A stretch of 64,000 bases of DNA from Phycisphaeraceae bacterium (GCA_020851465.1 JADZCR010000006.1:682001-746000); one strand, 5' to 3'; counted from the first letter of the stretch, positions 51,865 through 62,659 are shown. Notes: generated from the letters alone by a model not told the origin. Numbers and translations: made by a program.

Positions 51865-52884
51865 TTACTTGATTTTCACCGTCTTGTTTTTGCGGACGCT
51901 CTTGATTTCCGCTTCGACGATCTTCACCGAGTTCGCCGCCGACTCGACCGTCACGATCGAGGGCTTCTGTCCGGTCTTTACACAGTTGATGAAGTAGTCG
52001 ATCTCTTTCTCGTAGCCCATCGCCTGTTCCAGCGGAATACCGCGACGCTGGCCGTTCTCCACCAGTGTCAGCACATCCTTGCTGTCCAGATCGAATATCG
52101 CGGTCGCTTTTTCAAAGTTGACCGTGTAGCGCATCGAGAATCCAAAACCCGGCGACATGACCCAGCCGCCCTCGGCGACGACCATCGGCGGCGCGTTCGG
52201 ACCTTCATAGATGTATCGCGTCATCACGTGATCGGTGTGGCCGGTAAGCTTGGTGTAACCGACGCTCTGCACCGCACGAGGCATGCCGAATAGATATTGG
52301 ATGAAGTCGGTATCGTGGATATGCAGATCGAGGATCGCCCCGCCGCACTGCTCACCATCGCTGTAAAACGCCCCGCCGGGATGATTGGCAACGCGGCGGA
52401 ATTGAGCCGCATAGACCTTGCCATAGGTTTGATTCTGCACCGCATCCTTGAGCCAGGTCCAACCGGGCCAGAAACGCATGCACATTCCGACCATCACCAT
52501 CCGATCCGTCTTCTGCGTCAGCTTCACCAGTCGCAACGCTTCCTTAGCTGTCCGAGCTACGGGCTTTTCGAGCATCACATGCTTGCCCGCCTTGAGTGCG
52601 TACTTGAGGTACCGGGCGTGCAGCGGCGTGGGCAGGCAGATATCCACGATGTCGATCGACTTGTCGCGGATCAGTTTCTTCCCTTCCTCGTACTTTTTGA
52701 CGGCGTTGATGTCGAAGGATGCCTTCGCTTGTCCCTCGATGTTTCCCGCAGCGCGTTCCTCACCCGACAATCGGCGCGGGTTGGCATCGCTGATCGCCAC
52801 CACCTGCACGTCGGTGCGCTTGGCGTAAACGTCCAGGTGTGTATTCCCCATCATTCCCAGGCCGATGACTCCGACTCGTAGCAT
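51865..52884 (-). CDS. Gfo/Idh/MocA family oxidoreductase
   Basis: Protein of 339 residues. Rossmann motif VGVIGLGMMGNTHLDVYAKR, catalytic-lysine EKP in VMLEKPVARTAKEA, and AILDLHIHDTDFIQYLFGMPRAV with the His-Asp pair of the substrate site. The family oxidises or reduces sugars, inositols or their derivatives with NAD(P). AAAGGAAA is the ribosome site. It is downstream of the TIM-barrel gene (53790-52948, 63-bp gap) on the same strand, the two probably forming one two-gene unit that acts on the same sugar: an oxidoreductase with an isomerase. Confidence 0.88.
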   Translation of the reverse strand: MLRVGVIGLGMMGNTHLDVYAKRTDVQVVAISDANPRRLSGEERAAGNIEGQAKASFDINAVKKYEEGKKLIRDKSIDIVDICLPTPLHARYLKYALKAGKHVMLEKPVARTAKEALRLVKLTQKTDRMVMVGMCMRFWPGWTWLKDAVQNQTYGKVYAAQFRRVANHPGGAFYSDGEQCGGAILDLHIHDTDFIQYLFGMPRAVQSVGYTKLTGHTDHVMTRYIYEGPNAPPMVVAEGGWVMSPGFGFSMRYTVNFEKATAIFDLDSKDVLTLVENGQRRGIPLEQAMGYEKEIDYFINCVKTGQKPSIVTVESAANSVKIVEAEIKSVRKNKTVKIK

Positions 52885-52947
52885 GAGAGTTTCCTTTTCG
52901 ATTTAAGCAGATCAGCGCGGGCGGCAAGCAGAATCAGCAAGGCACGA

Positions 52948-53790
52948 TCAGAGCTTCATGATGACATCCATTGCAGCGCTGGTACGGGCAAGGTTTGCCG
53001 GATCCCACGGGAGCAGTTCCGCCACCAGCGTCTTGTCATAGCCGATCGCGCGGATCGCGGCCATCGTCTCCGGCCAGGGTACCTGACCAGCACCCAGCGC
53101 ACAGAACGAGTACCCGCCGGTCCAGTTGAAGTTTTCCGTGTAATCCTTGACATGGATCCGCTTGATCCGCTTGCCCAGCAATTCGATCCAATGAGGCGGG
53201 TGCTGGTGGTAACCGAGCACATTACCCACATCGAAGTAAATGCCCAGCTTGTCACTCTTGATCGAATCCACAAAAGCTGCGAACTCCACCGGCGAGTAGA
53301 ACAGGCCGTTCCATACGTTTTCGAGACACAGCTCGACGCCGACCTTTTCCGCAGTTTCGAGTAATGTTTTCACGCCGTCACGCAGGCGTGACAAGGCGTG
53401 GTCGTAGCGGACCAGGTCGGGCGAGATCGGACTCTTGACCACGCCGGGGACCATGAGCATCGACTTGACGCCCAGCCAGGCACAGCGTTGCAGCGCAGCT
53501 GCGTGCAACTCGATGGATTTTTTTCGAGTGGAGGCATCGTTGGAAAGCGGATTGATGCCCCAGGTGATGCCGACCCCCGCCGTTTCCACCTTCAGCTTCA
53601 GCTTGGCGGCAGCGGCGCGGATTTTTTCGCAGTCTTTTTGGCTGGTCTGCGTGTTGAGGACGCCATCGGTCCCAACGGAAACTTCCATGCCCTCAAAGCC
53701 GGCATCTTTCGCCTGGCGCAGGGCATCATCGACCGGGTGCGTATTCGACAAGCCGTCTTTCATCGACCAATAGCTGATACATTTAATCAC
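52948..53790 (-). CDS. Sugar phosphate isomerase/epimerase, TIM barrel
   Basis: Protein of 280 residues with GTG start preceded by CAGGAG. AP-endonuclease-2-like barrel: DDALRQAKDAGFEGMEVSVGTDG, GVKSMLMVPGVV, VELCLENVWNGLFYSP (metal-ligand Glu), LGIYFDVGNVLGYHQHPP (Asp/His), KRIHVKDYTENF (His). The metal-site residues Glu, Asp, His and the final Glu in VAELLPWD are visible. It precedes the Gfo/Idh/MocA gene on the minus strand; the pair resembles keto-sugar or inositol-utilisation modules. The next genes run divergently, 226 bp away. Confidence 0.85.
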   Translation of the reverse strand: MIKCISYWSMKDGLSNTHPVDDALRQAKDAGFEGMEVSVGTDGVLNTQTSQKDCEKIRAAAAKLKLKVETAGVGITWGINPLSNDASTRKKSIELHAAALQRCAWLGVKSMLMVPGVVKSPISPDLVRYDHALSRLRDGVKTLLETAEKVGVELCLENVWNGLFYSPVEFAAFVDSIKSDKLGIYFDVGNVLGYHQHPPHWIELLGKRIKRIHVKDYTENFNWTGGYSFCALGAGQVPWPETMAAIRAIGYDKTLVAELLPWDPANLARTSAAMDVIMKL

Positions 53791-54016
53791 GGGCGGTCTC
53801 CTGACGAGGGCCAGAGTTTAGCGGCGGGAGAAAGTGACAACAATAGCCTGTCCACGGTAAACCGGCTCACCCGCCAGCGATCGAACGCGATTTCATGCCA
53901 CGCCCCATGCGACGAATGGCAGACGAGTGGAGGAAGATCAGCAGTGCTGCCGGTTGCGACTTGCCCCGCTTTAGCCCACAATCTGCGACTTTCACCCCCT
54001 GGCGTACCCGCTCACC

Positions 54017-54271
54017 ATGACCGTTTACGAAACGATCAATCCTGAACAGATTCGCGTTTGGTGTGAAGGCTGCGGTTACTGGCCGGCGTGCCTCCCCGGA
54101 CAGCCCGACCGCATCCGCATCGGTGGCTCACCCTTTACTGAACCCGAGGAGCTTGAACTGCTCGACTGGGAAGACTGGGCGGTGGCTTTCGAGAAACGCC
54201 AGCTTAAATTCGTGTACGACCCGACCAAGGGCTGGTTTGATCTCCAGACTCGCAATGTCCGACCCGATTGA
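54017..54271 (+). CDS. Small hypothetical protein, 84 residues
   Basis: MTVYETINPEQIRVWCEGCGYWPACLPGQPDRIRIGGSPF and WEDWAVAFEKRQLKFVYDPTKGWFDLQTRNV. Four aromatic/Trp-rich stretches and a Cys cluster CEGCGYWPAC that could bind metal. No recognised family. No Shine-Dalgarno sequence; TACCCG lies 6 nt before the ATG, a weak match to the leaderless pattern. The 226-bp interval upstream (53791-54016) shows no other feature. Confidence 0.6.
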   Translation: MTVYETINPEQIRVWCEGCGYWPACLPGQPDRIRIGGSPFTEPEELELLDWEDWAVAFEKRQLKFVYDPTKGWFDLQTRNVRPD

Positions 54272-54370
54272 TCCTCGCCCCCGGATCGGCAAAATAACCG
54301 CTCGGCAGTGCCACGGAAGACCGAACCTAAACCTCGGAACCTCACCCGCCTCCATTAAGTTTCCAACACC

Positions 54371-55378
54371 ATGGCTCGACAGCGCGTCTGTGTGATCGGC
54401 CTCGGCCCCATCGGTAACCGCCACGCGCGGCTACATGCCGCTGATCCTCTCGCCGAGCTTGTCGGCGTCTGCGATCGCGTCAAGGATCGCTGCGACAAGG
54501 CCGCTGCATCACTGGGTGTTCCCGGATTTCTCGATGCCGGAAAAATGCTCGACGCGCTCAAGCCCGACATCGTGAGCGTCGCCACCGGCGGAGTCGAATA
54601 CGGCAGCGATCACTTCGAGCCGACGATGCAGGCACTCGAAGCAGGCGCCCACGTCCTTTGTGAAAAACCCATCTGCAACGAAATCGACAAAGCTCAGAAG
54701 ATGGTCGCCAAGGCACGCGCGATGAATCGCTGCTTCGGCATCAACCTTAATCACCGTTTCACACCCGCGGCCCGACTGGCGAAACAATGGCAGGCCGAAG
54801 GACGACTCGGCACGTTGCTGTTCATGAATATGGCGATGTGGATTAAAAATCCCAACGAGTCCTCGCCCTGGTTCCAGATCAAAGCCCTCCATCCGCACAC
54901 CGTGGACATCATGCGGTACTTCTGCGGCGACATCGAGCAGGTTCATTGCTTCGCCACCAAAGCACCGGGAAGAAATATCTGGTCCACCGCATCTTTCAAC
55001 ATGAAATTTCGGAACGGTGCGGTCGGCCACCTCACCGGCAGCTACGACATCGAGCGTGGCCACCCCATGGAGCGATGCGAGGTCGCCGGGACCAAGGGCC
55101 GGTTGATTATCGACGACATGTGGCGCGAAGCGACGCTCTTTCCCGCGGGTGATCCGACGAAGCTCGTTTACACCAATCCGATTTTCGGCGGGTTCCGTGA
55201 TTTTGAAGACACCTTCACTGACCGCCTCCATCGCTTTGTGGAGCAGGTCCGCAACGGCGTCAGCCCCGAACAGATCGACGGCTCAGGTGCCGACGGACTG
55301 GCGGCGCAACAGGTTCTGGCGGCGGCGATCGAGTCGATAGAAAAAGGAACGGTCGTTAAGGTAACAACCAAGGATTAG
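54371..55378 (+). CDS. Gfo/Idh/MocA family oxidoreductase
   Basis: Protein of 335 residues. VIGLGPIGNRHARLHAADPLAELVGVCDR Rossmann motif; EKP in LCEKPICNEIDKAQ; HPHTVDIMRYFCGDIEQVH with substrate-site His/Asp; INLNHRFTPAARLAKQWQAEGRLG between. Paralogue of the next gene (about half identical by eye, same unusual NHRFTPA and GSYDIE/GSYDGG segments). TAAGTT lies 9 nt before the ATG, weakly matching the leaderless pattern. First of a plus-strand series of sugar-related genes; 34 bp before the next. Confidence 0.88.
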   Translation: MARQRVCVIGLGPIGNRHARLHAADPLAELVGVCDRVKDRCDKAAASLGVPGFLDAGKMLDALKPDIVSVATGGVEYGSDHFEPTMQALEAGAHVLCEKPICNEIDKAQKMVAKARAMNRCFGINLNHRFTPAARLAKQWQAEGRLGTLLFMNMAMWIKNPNESSPWFQIKALHPHTVDIMRYFCGDIEQVHCFATKAPGRNIWSTASFNMKFRNGAVGHLTGSYDIERGHPMERCEVAGTKGRLIIDDMWREATLFPAGDPTKLVYTNPIFGGFRDFEDTFTDRLHRFVEQVRNGVSPEQIDGSGADGLAAQQVLAAAIESIEKGTVVKVTTKD

Positions 55379-55412
55379 CACTGCCGGGATTCCCGGCATA
55401 CCGGAGATCAAC

Positions 55413-56411
55413 ATGCTTAACGTCGCGATTGTCGGCCTCGGTGGTATCGGAAACAACCACGCCGAGTGCTACAAGAAGAACGCCAACACCAAGCTCGTCG
55501 CCGTCTGCGACATCATTAAGGAGCGTGCCGACAAAGCTGCCGCGGCACACAACGCGCAGGCGTTTTACTCCGTCGCCGACATGCTCAAGAGCGGCGTGAA
55601 GATCGATGCCGCCAGTGTCACCACTGCCGGCCGGGAGAACGGCGGAGACCACTACCAGCCCACGATGGAACTCCTCGCCGCCGGGATTCCCGTCCTCGGT
55701 GAGAAACCCATCTCCAATGAAGTACCCAAGGCACGCGAGATGGTCGAGCTGGCGAAGAAGAAAAACCTGCCCTACGGCATCAACCTCAATCACCGCTTCA
55801 CACCCGCGTCCAAACGCGCCAGGGAATGGATGCAGGCCGGACGGCTCGGTGAGATCAACATGATCAGCATGTTCATGTGGATCAACAATCCCAACGAGAC
55901 GGCAGAACACTTCCACATTCGGGCGCTTCACCCGCACTCGATCGACGTGATGCGCTACTTCTGCGGAGACGTGAAACGGGTTCATGCCTTCTTCAAAAAA
56001 GGCCCCGGCCGCAAGTGCTGGTCAAACGTCCACGTGAACATGCAATTCGAGTCGGGCGTGATCGGTCACCTCATGGGCAGCTATGACGGCGGCGGTCCAG
56101 GCCACCAGTGGAGTCTGGAGCGATGCGAAGTCATGGGACAGGACGCACGATTCGTCCTCACCGATGCGTGTGAAGTGCTGGAGTTCCAGCCGCGAAAGAG
56201 CATCGAAACCGAGACGTACCGATACCTCGGCGGCATGCGCAGCTTCGGTGAGACTTTCCCGTCTCGCATCAACGCATGGATCGACGACCTCATGAATAAG
56301 ACCCCGATCGACAAGATTGACGCCAAGGGCGAAGACGCGCTCAAGGCTCAACTGGTCATCGAAGCGGCTGTCGAATCCTGGGACAAGGGAACCGTCGTCG
56401 AGGTGAAGTAA
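55413..56411 (+). CDS. Gfo/Idh/MocA family oxidoreductase (tandem paralogue)
   Basis: Protein of 332 residues, with ribosome site GGAG. VAIVGLGGIGNNHAECYKKNANTKLVAVCDI; EKP in LGEKPISNEVPKAREM; NLNHRFTPASKRAREWMQAGRLGE; HPHSIDVMRYFCGDVKRVH; GSYDGGGPGHQWSLERCEVMG. A tandem-duplicate sister of the preceding protein, suggesting a paralogous pair acting on related sugar epimers or as a heteromer. Followed by a TIM barrel at 56502 and another Gfo protein. Confidence 0.88.
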   Translation: MLNVAIVGLGGIGNNHAECYKKNANTKLVAVCDIIKERADKAAAAHNAQAFYSVADMLKSGVKIDAASVTTAGRENGGDHYQPTMELLAAGIPVLGEKPISNEVPKAREMVELAKKKNLPYGINLNHRFTPASKRAREWMQAGRLGEINMISMFMWINNPNETAEHFHIRALHPHSIDVMRYFCGDVKRVHAFFKKGPGRKCWSNVHVNMQFESGVIGHLMGSYDGGGPGHQWSLERCEVMGQDARFVLTDACEVLEFQPRKSIETETYRYLGGMRSFGETFPSRINAWIDDLMNKTPIDKIDAKGEDALKAQLVIEAAVESWDKGTVVEVK

Positions 56412-56501
56412 GCCGGGCAAGTGCAGCACCCGTGATGCGCGACAGTTTCATCCGACTCGATCGCGCCAGTTCCGATCATTCGTAGATTCGCAGGAGCAAT
56501 C

Positions 56502-57299
56502 ATGAAACTTGGTGTCAACAGCGTGCTGTTCGGCGGGTTCGATCTGGAAACCGCCTTCAAATACACCGCCGCGTGCGGATACGACGCGATCGAACTCTCT
56601 GCCATCGACGGCATGAGCCAGCACATCGATCTCAACCAGTGGCGTGAGCAGGCACCGGCCATTAAGGACCTGTCCCAGAAATACAACCTGCCCATCACCG
56701 CGATGGAGCAGCCGTCGCAGGATCCCGCTCGGATGGAACTGGCATTTAAGGCGGCACAGGCCATCGGCATTCCGATCATCAATTGCGGACCCGGCGGGAA
56801 ATCCGATGACGAGTCCACTTTCGGGCCGGTTATCGAGTCGTTGAAAAAGCTCGCCGACATGGCGCAGAATCATGGCGTCACACTGTGCGTCAAGGCGCAC
56901 GTCGGCAGCGTCGTTTACAACACCCCCACCACGCTCCGACTGCTTGAGGCGATTCAGTCGCCGTCGTTCGGTCTGGACATGGACCCCAGCCACATTCACC
57001 GCGCCAATGAGAATCCGGTCGAGGCGATCAGTGCGGTCGTCAAGCGGATCAAGCATGTTCATATCCGCGACTGTAAGGGGCGTGAGAAAGGTCCGGGCAC
57101 GCCGGCTCTTCAGGCCAACGGACGCGGTGACATCGACCTGATTAACTATATCCGGGTGCTGCATCAGTCGGGCTATCAGGGGCCGGTAAATCTCGAAGTC
57201 ATTGGAGCCAAGCAACTGGAGCTGCCGCTGTGCGTCGCGGTTGCCGCCGAGTCACGCGGTCATATGCAGGCGTGTCTTCAGGCGTGCGGCGCACGGTAG
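56502..57299 (+). CDS. Sugar phosphate isomerase/epimerase, TIM barrel
   Basis: Protein of 265 residues with AGGAG ribosome site. MKLGVNSVLFGGFDLETAFKYTAACGYDAIELSAIDGMSQHID; GVTLCVKAHVGSVVYN (where other barrels have Glu, here Lys-Ala-His), LGLD-like FGLDMDPSHIHRANENP, KHVHIRDCKGREKGPG and VNLEVIGA. The Asp/His pair DPSHIH and the final Glu are kept, but the first metal-ligand Glu appears replaced by KAH, so the metal site may be modified. Between Gfo genes in the same orientation; part of the sugar cluster. Confidence 0.85.
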   Translation: MKLGVNSVLFGGFDLETAFKYTAACGYDAIELSAIDGMSQHIDLNQWREQAPAIKDLSQKYNLPITAMEQPSQDPARMELAFKAAQAIGIPIINCGPGGKSDDESTFGPVIESLKKLADMAQNHGVTLCVKAHVGSVVYNTPTTLRLLEAIQSPSFGLDMDPSHIHRANENPVEAISAVVKRIKHVHIRDCKGREKGPGTPALQANGRGDIDLINYIRVLHQSGYQGPVNLEVIGAKQLELPLCVAVAAESRGHMQACLQACGAR

Positions 57300-57395
57300 G
57301 TTATGCAAAGATCAGCGATCATCGCGGAGAATTGAGTCCGGCCGACTACCCAGCCTCTCACCATCGACCCCACGAACTTTGCGACTGATCCGATC

Positions 57396-58442
57396 ATGCC
57401 CCTGACCATCGCCATCCTCGGCTTCGCCCACGGCCATATCGGCATGTACGCCGACCAGTGGTTGCGTTGGCCTGATGAGGTTCGACTCATCGCAGGCTGG
57501 GACCACGACGCAGCACGTCTGCGAACGAATGCGGACAAGTTCAATCTGTCCGCGACGGAATCCGTCGATGCGATTCTTTCACGGAGCGATCTCGATGCGG
57601 TCGTCATCGGGGCGGAAACCTCGATGCACGCCGACCTGTGTGAAAAGGCCGCAGCAGCGGGAAAGGCCATCGTCCTCCAGAAGCCGATGGCGTTGACGCT
57701 GGCTGAGGCGGAGCGGATCATCGCGGCGGTCAACAAGGCCGGAGTAAAGTTCACCATCGCCTGGCAGATGCGTGTCGATCCGCAGAACCTGAAAATGAAA
57801 AACCTGATCGCCGAGGGCGTTCTGGGCCGGGTGTATCAGGTCCGCCGGAGACACTGCCTGAGCACGCACCAGTGGCCGGGTTTTGAAAACTCCTGGCACA
57901 CCAGCAGGCAGCTCAATCGGGGCATGTGGGCGGATGACGCGGCGCACCCGATCGATTGGATGCTCTGGATGTTCGGCGAACCGGCGAGCGTAATCGCGGA
58001 GATCGACACACTCCACAACCCGAAAGTACCCGACGACAACGGCGTGGCGATCTTTCGCTACCCCAATGGACTCCAGGCGGAAGTGTCTTGCTCCTTTACC
58101 GCGACGGCTTCCGAAAACACGACCGAAATCGTCGGCGAGAAAGGCACGATCATCCAGAACTACGGCGATGCGGTCAGTTGCAATCTTCCGCGAGCCGCCG
58201 ACGCCATTGGCCTCAAATGGATTACCAACGCCGGCAAGGAATGGACTGACAGCCTGATTCCCTCCCCCGCCGGCCACGCTGCCCGGATCGCCGATCTGGC
58301 GCGACCGATTCTCGATTTTCTCCGGGGACTGCGCGACCCGATCGCCACCGCGCGGGAAGGCTGCACCGCATTACGAATGGTGCTGGCTTCCTATCAGGCC
58401 GCCCAACTGGGCCGCCGAGTTTTACTCAGTGAGATCAAATAG
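57396..58442 (+). CDS. Gfo/Idh/MocA family oxidoreductase
   Basis: Protein of 348 residues. AILGFAHGHIGMYADQWLRWPDEVRLIAGWDHD (Rossmann; first Gly replaced by FAHGH, a variant seen in some sugar Gfo proteins); catalytic lysine in VLQKPMALTLAEA (QKP instead of EKP); AAHPIDWMLWMFGEPASV in the substrate site. This one is the most divergent of the five Gfo proteins in the window. 96 bp after the TIM barrel; 62 bp before the sulfatase-like gene, same orientation. Confidence 0.87.
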   Translation: MPLTIAILGFAHGHIGMYADQWLRWPDEVRLIAGWDHDAARLRTNADKFNLSATESVDAILSRSDLDAVVIGAETSMHADLCEKAAAAGKAIVLQKPMALTLAEAERIIAAVNKAGVKFTIAWQMRVDPQNLKMKNLIAEGVLGRVYQVRRRHCLSTHQWPGFENSWHTSRQLNRGMWADDAAHPIDWMLWMFGEPASVIAEIDTLHNPKVPDDNGVAIFRYPNGLQAEVSCSFTATASENTTEIVGEKGTIIQNYGDAVSCNLPRAADAIGLKWITNAGKEWTDSLIPSPAGHAARIADLARPILDFLRGLRDPIATAREGCTALRMVLASYQAAQLGRRVLLSEIK

Positions 58443-58504
58443 GGTGGACGCTGTCCGCCCCTTGGGAATGACGGTGAGCCACGCTCACACTAACGGAGCC
58501 AACC

Positions 58505-59905
<1,401 letters not shown>

Positions 59906-59919
59906 CAGGAGTATTCGTC

Positions 59920-60654
59920 TTGTCTCACGCTTCGATTACGAACATGTTCACCGTCATCGGCCGCGGACACTCCGGCACGCGGGCGATGTCGCAGACGCTC
60001 GGTGCCAGCGGTGTCTTCATGGGTTCGCAGATCAACGAGTCATGGGATCTGCTTCCGCCGGATAACCTCTACGAGGCCTGCCGCGTCATGGCCAAATACG
60101 TCAAGCACCTCGGCAGGCTGAACTGGGACTTTTCACAGTTGCACACGATGCCGATCGACCCGGCCTTTACACGGCTCGTCGAAACATACCTAGCGTCCGT
60201 GCTGTCGAGTCGGATGCCCTTCCGCGGCTGGAAGCTGCCGGAGACAACGCTGATCTATCCGTGGATCGTGCGGATGTTCCCGGAGATCAAATACATCTAC
60301 TGGATCCGTGACCCGCGCGACTGCATCCTGGGTACGCACATCACGGATGACTTGGCCGACTTCGGCGTGCCTTATGACAAGACCGACGATGAACGGCTGC
60401 GCCGCGCAATCTCGTGGGACTATCAGCAGGCGCTGGTCAAAGCGACTCCGCGACCGAAACACTTTTACACCGTGCGGTTTGAGGACTTTGTTCTGAAGCA
60501 GGATGAGACACTCCGCAAGCTCGCGACGTTTACCGGGTTTCCCCTCTGCAAAATCCCCGTGAAACCCGAAGCGGTCGGTCGATGGAAAACCGATAAAGGC
60601 GTTCATGATTTCGACTTCTTCCATGAGGATTTAGTTGAGCACGGCTATCTTTGA
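59920..60654 (+). CDS. Sulfotransferase-like protein
   Basis: Protein of 244 residues with TTG start 7 nt after AGGAG; the first internal ATG (59944) would remove 8 residues. PAPS-binding 5' motif VIGRGHSGTRAMSQTL (about 12-27) and 3'-phosphate motif YWIRDPRDCILGTH (about 127-140), FEDFV, and a C-terminal WKTDKGVHDF segment. The family transfers sulfate from PAPS to hydroxyls of sugars, lipids or proteins. It overlaps in context with the sulfatase-like protein directly upstream. Without PAPS synthesis genes nearby, the acceptor is unknown. Confidence 0.75.
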   Translation: MSHASITNMFTVIGRGHSGTRAMSQTLGASGVFMGSQINESWDLLPPDNLYEACRVMAKYVKHLGRLNWDFSQLHTMPIDPAFTRLVETYLASVLSSRMPFRGWKLPETTLIYPWIVRMFPEIKYIYWIRDPRDCILGTHITDDLADFGVPYDKTDDERLRRAISWDYQQALVKATPRPKHFYTVRFEDFVLKQDETLRKLATFTGFPLCKIPVKPEAVGRWKTDKGVHDFDFFHEDLVEHGYL

Positions 60655-60684
60655 TTTTCGTAACTGATCCATCAGGAGCGTGTG

Positions 60685-61002
60685 ATGATCCGCAAAGCAT
60701 TCGTGATGTCGGTCAATAAGGGCTGCGAAGTCGAATACGAGCGCCGTCACCGACCGATCTGGCCTGAACTCGAAGCTGTCCTCAAAAAGCACGGCGTCAC
60801 GAGCTACTCGATCTTTCTGCACGAAGGGACGAACCAGCTATTCGCCTACGCTGAAATTGAAGACGAGGCGAAGTGGAACGCGATCGCGCAGACGCCGGAG
60901 TGCCGTAAATGGTGGGCCTACATGCGGGACATGATGCCTACGAACGCGGATAACAGCCCGCGATCCGTCGAAATCCGTGAAGTGTTCCACATTGAAAAAT
61001 AG
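60685..61002 (+). CDS. rhaM: L-rhamnose mutarotase
   Basis: Protein of 105 residues from ATG 60685 with AGGAG 6 nt upstream (GTG 60682 is too close). Interconverts the alpha and beta anomers of L-rhamnose. Family-typical [88 protein letters not shown]; active His in [10 protein letters not shown] and Tyr/Trp in the WW motif. This is the only gene in the cluster with a clear sugar assignment, implying that rhamnose (or a relative such as fucose) is processed by the preceding oxidoreductases and isomerase. Confidence 0.93.
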   Translation: MIRKAFVMSVNKGCEVEYERRHRPIWPELEAVLKKHGVTSYSIFLHEGTNQLFAYAEIEDEAKWNAIAQTPECRKWWAYMRDMMPTNADNSPRSVEIREVFHIEK

Positions 61003-61069
61003 CGGACTGCCCGCAGGATTGCATCATCGCTGCACAACTTCTGCTGCTCGTCGGGGTTTGCTGACTCGC

Positions 61070-61098
61070 TTGATAGCCGTCAGTCACACTCGTAGAAT
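61070..61098 (+). promoter_or_regulatory. Promoter of tRNA-Arg
   Basis: TTGATA (61070-61075), 17-bp spacer, TAGAAT (61093-61098), ending 9 nt before the mature tRNA 5' end. Near-consensus sigma70 hexamers. Confidence 0.7.
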
Positions 61099-61107
61099 CG
61101 CCTCAGC

Positions 61108-61181
61108 GTCCGCGTAGCTCAATTGGATAGAGCGTTGGCCTCCGAAGCCGAAGGTTACAGGTTCGACTCCTGTCGCGGACA
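61108..61181 (+). tRNA. tRNA-Arg (anticodon CCG)
   Basis: 74 nt. Acceptor GTCCGCG pairs with CGCGGAC; D-arm GCTC/GAGC; anticodon stem TTGGC/GCCGA with loop CTCCGAA, anticodon CCG at 61142-61144 (reads CGG); T-arm ACAGG-TTCGACT-CCTGT; discriminator A at 61181. No CCA encoded, so CCA must be added. Long stems match without mismatch except one G-T. Directly upstream of pabB, on the same strand. Confidence 0.97.
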
Positions 61182-61275
61182 TTTTCCCGTCGATCTCTGC
61201 AAACATCCGTAACGATTCCACGGTTCATCCTGGCTGGTATTCGTATTCGTCCGTATGAGGCGATGCAGTTTTCCT

Positions 61276-61281
61276 TATCAT
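61276..61281 (+). promoter_or_regulatory. -10 element TATCAT for leaderless pabB
   Basis: TATCAT, 7 nt, ATG 61289. No Shine-Dalgarno sequence and no clear -35. Confidence 0.45.
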
Positions 61282-61288
61282 TCCCCGC

Positions 61289-62659
61289 ATGATCGGGCGC
61301 GGCTGCGAGCTTAACTGGAACTTCGACCCGCTGGAGGCACTGCGCCGCTGGCCTGCTGACCGTCGAGTGACACTGCTGCACTCCGGGCGACATCATCCCC
61401 GCTGGGCGCGTTGGTCGATCCTGACCGAACCGCGCGGGACTTATCGCTTTACCGCAGGTGAAGGAACCTCCAGCCGCAGCGAATGGTGTGACGGCCCGGC
61501 AGAGCTGGGTGTCAACTTCACGCACTCGCCCTTTCATGATCTGCGAGAGTTGCTCTATTGGAACGACGGCCCGTGGATCGGCCACCTTTCCTACGATCTG
61601 GGACGCTGGGTGGAGAATCTCCCCAGTCATGCGATCCGGGACAGAAGCTGGCCGATCATCGAGCTGGCGTTTTGTCCCGGCTATCTGGCCTATGACCTGG
61701 CGACACGGCGATGGCATGCGTGCGGCGCCTGGGAAGGCGGCGGGTTTCCGCGACTCGATCTCATCGACTCTCCCGGCATCCATCCTCCACTGAGCGTCAA
61801 CCATCTGCGCAGCGCGGTGAGCCGTGAAACTTACGAGCGGTCGGTCGCAAGGGTGATCGAATACATCGCTGCCGGTGATATTTTTCAGGCCAACCTCGCG
61901 CAGCGCTTCACGGCTGATATCCGCGGCGAGATTGCCTTGGGCACGCGCGACCTTTTCATGCGGCTGATGCGGATTTCTCCCGCGTGGTACGGTGCTTATC
62001 TGGAGCTATGGGGTACGAAAGAGCAGCCGCGTCCGGCGATCCTCTCGACATCGCCCGAATTATTTCTGGAACTTGATGTGCATGGCCGCATCGTTACCAG
62101 ACCGATCAAAGGCACCCGCCCCGCAACGGCCTCGGTTGAAGAACTCCGCAACAGCGAAAAAGATACGGCTGAGCTGAACATGATCGTGGATTTGCTCCGC
62201 AACGACCTGGGGCGCGTCTGTACCTACGGCTCAGTGCAGGTACCTCAGCAGCGCGTGATCGAAAGCCACCCGACCGTACATCATGGCGTCGCCACCGTGA
62301 CCGGACAGCTTCATGCCGGCAAGGACATCGTGGACCTGCTCCGCGCGACGATCCCCGGCGGTTCCATCACCGGTGCGCCCAAGGTGCGAGCCATGCAGAT
62401 CATCGACGAACTCGAACCCGTGCGGCGCGGCCCTTACTGCGGCGCGATCGGTCTCCTGTCGCGGGATGAGGCGTGCCTGAACATCGCCATCCGAACGATT
62501 CTGGTCGAGCAGGACCTGACCGGCGCGGGCCGTCTGGATTTTTCTGTCGGCGGAGGTGTCGTCGCGGACAGCCAGCCTGCGCGGGAATACCAGGAGACAC
62601 TCGATAAGGCAGCGGCGATCCTGTCGGCTCTGGGCTTGACGCAGAACCAGCCGCACTGA
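61289..62659 (+). CDS. pabB: Aminodeoxychorismate synthase component I
   Basis: Protein of 456 residues. Converts chorismate to 4-amino-4-deoxychorismate for folate (p-aminobenzoate) synthesis, with PabA supplying ammonia. The diagnostic motif is TRPIKGTRPA with catalytic Lys274 (PIKGT), absent in the TrpE at 3799 (PLAGT). Also ISPAWYGAYLEL, SEKDTAELNMIVDLLRNDLGRV, PGGSITGAPKVRAMQIIDELEPVRRGPYCGAIG and GGGVVADSQPAREYQETLDKA. N-terminal 130 residues hold the poorly conserved first domain. No pabA, pabC or fol gene adjoins. Confidence 0.94.
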   Translation: MIGRGCELNWNFDPLEALRRWPADRRVTLLHSGRHHPRWARWSILTEPRGTYRFTAGEGTSSRSEWCDGPAELGVNFTHSPFHDLRELLYWNDGPWIGHLSYDLGRWVENLPSHAIRDRSWPIIELAFCPGYLAYDLATRRWHACGAWEGGGFPRLDLIDSPGIHPPLSVNHLRSAVSRETYERSVARVIEYIAAGDIFQANLAQRFTADIRGEIALGTRDLFMRLMRISPAWYGAYLELWGTKEQPRPAILSTSPELFLELDVHGRIVTRPIKGTRPATASVEELRNSEKDTAELNMIVDLLRNDLGRVCTYGSVQVPQQRVIESHPTVHHGVATVTGQLHAGKDIVDLLRATIPGGSITGAPKVRAMQIIDELEPVRRGPYCGAIGLLSRDEACLNIAIRTILVEQDLTGAGRLDFSVGGGVVADSQPAREYQETLDKAAAILSALGLTQNQPH

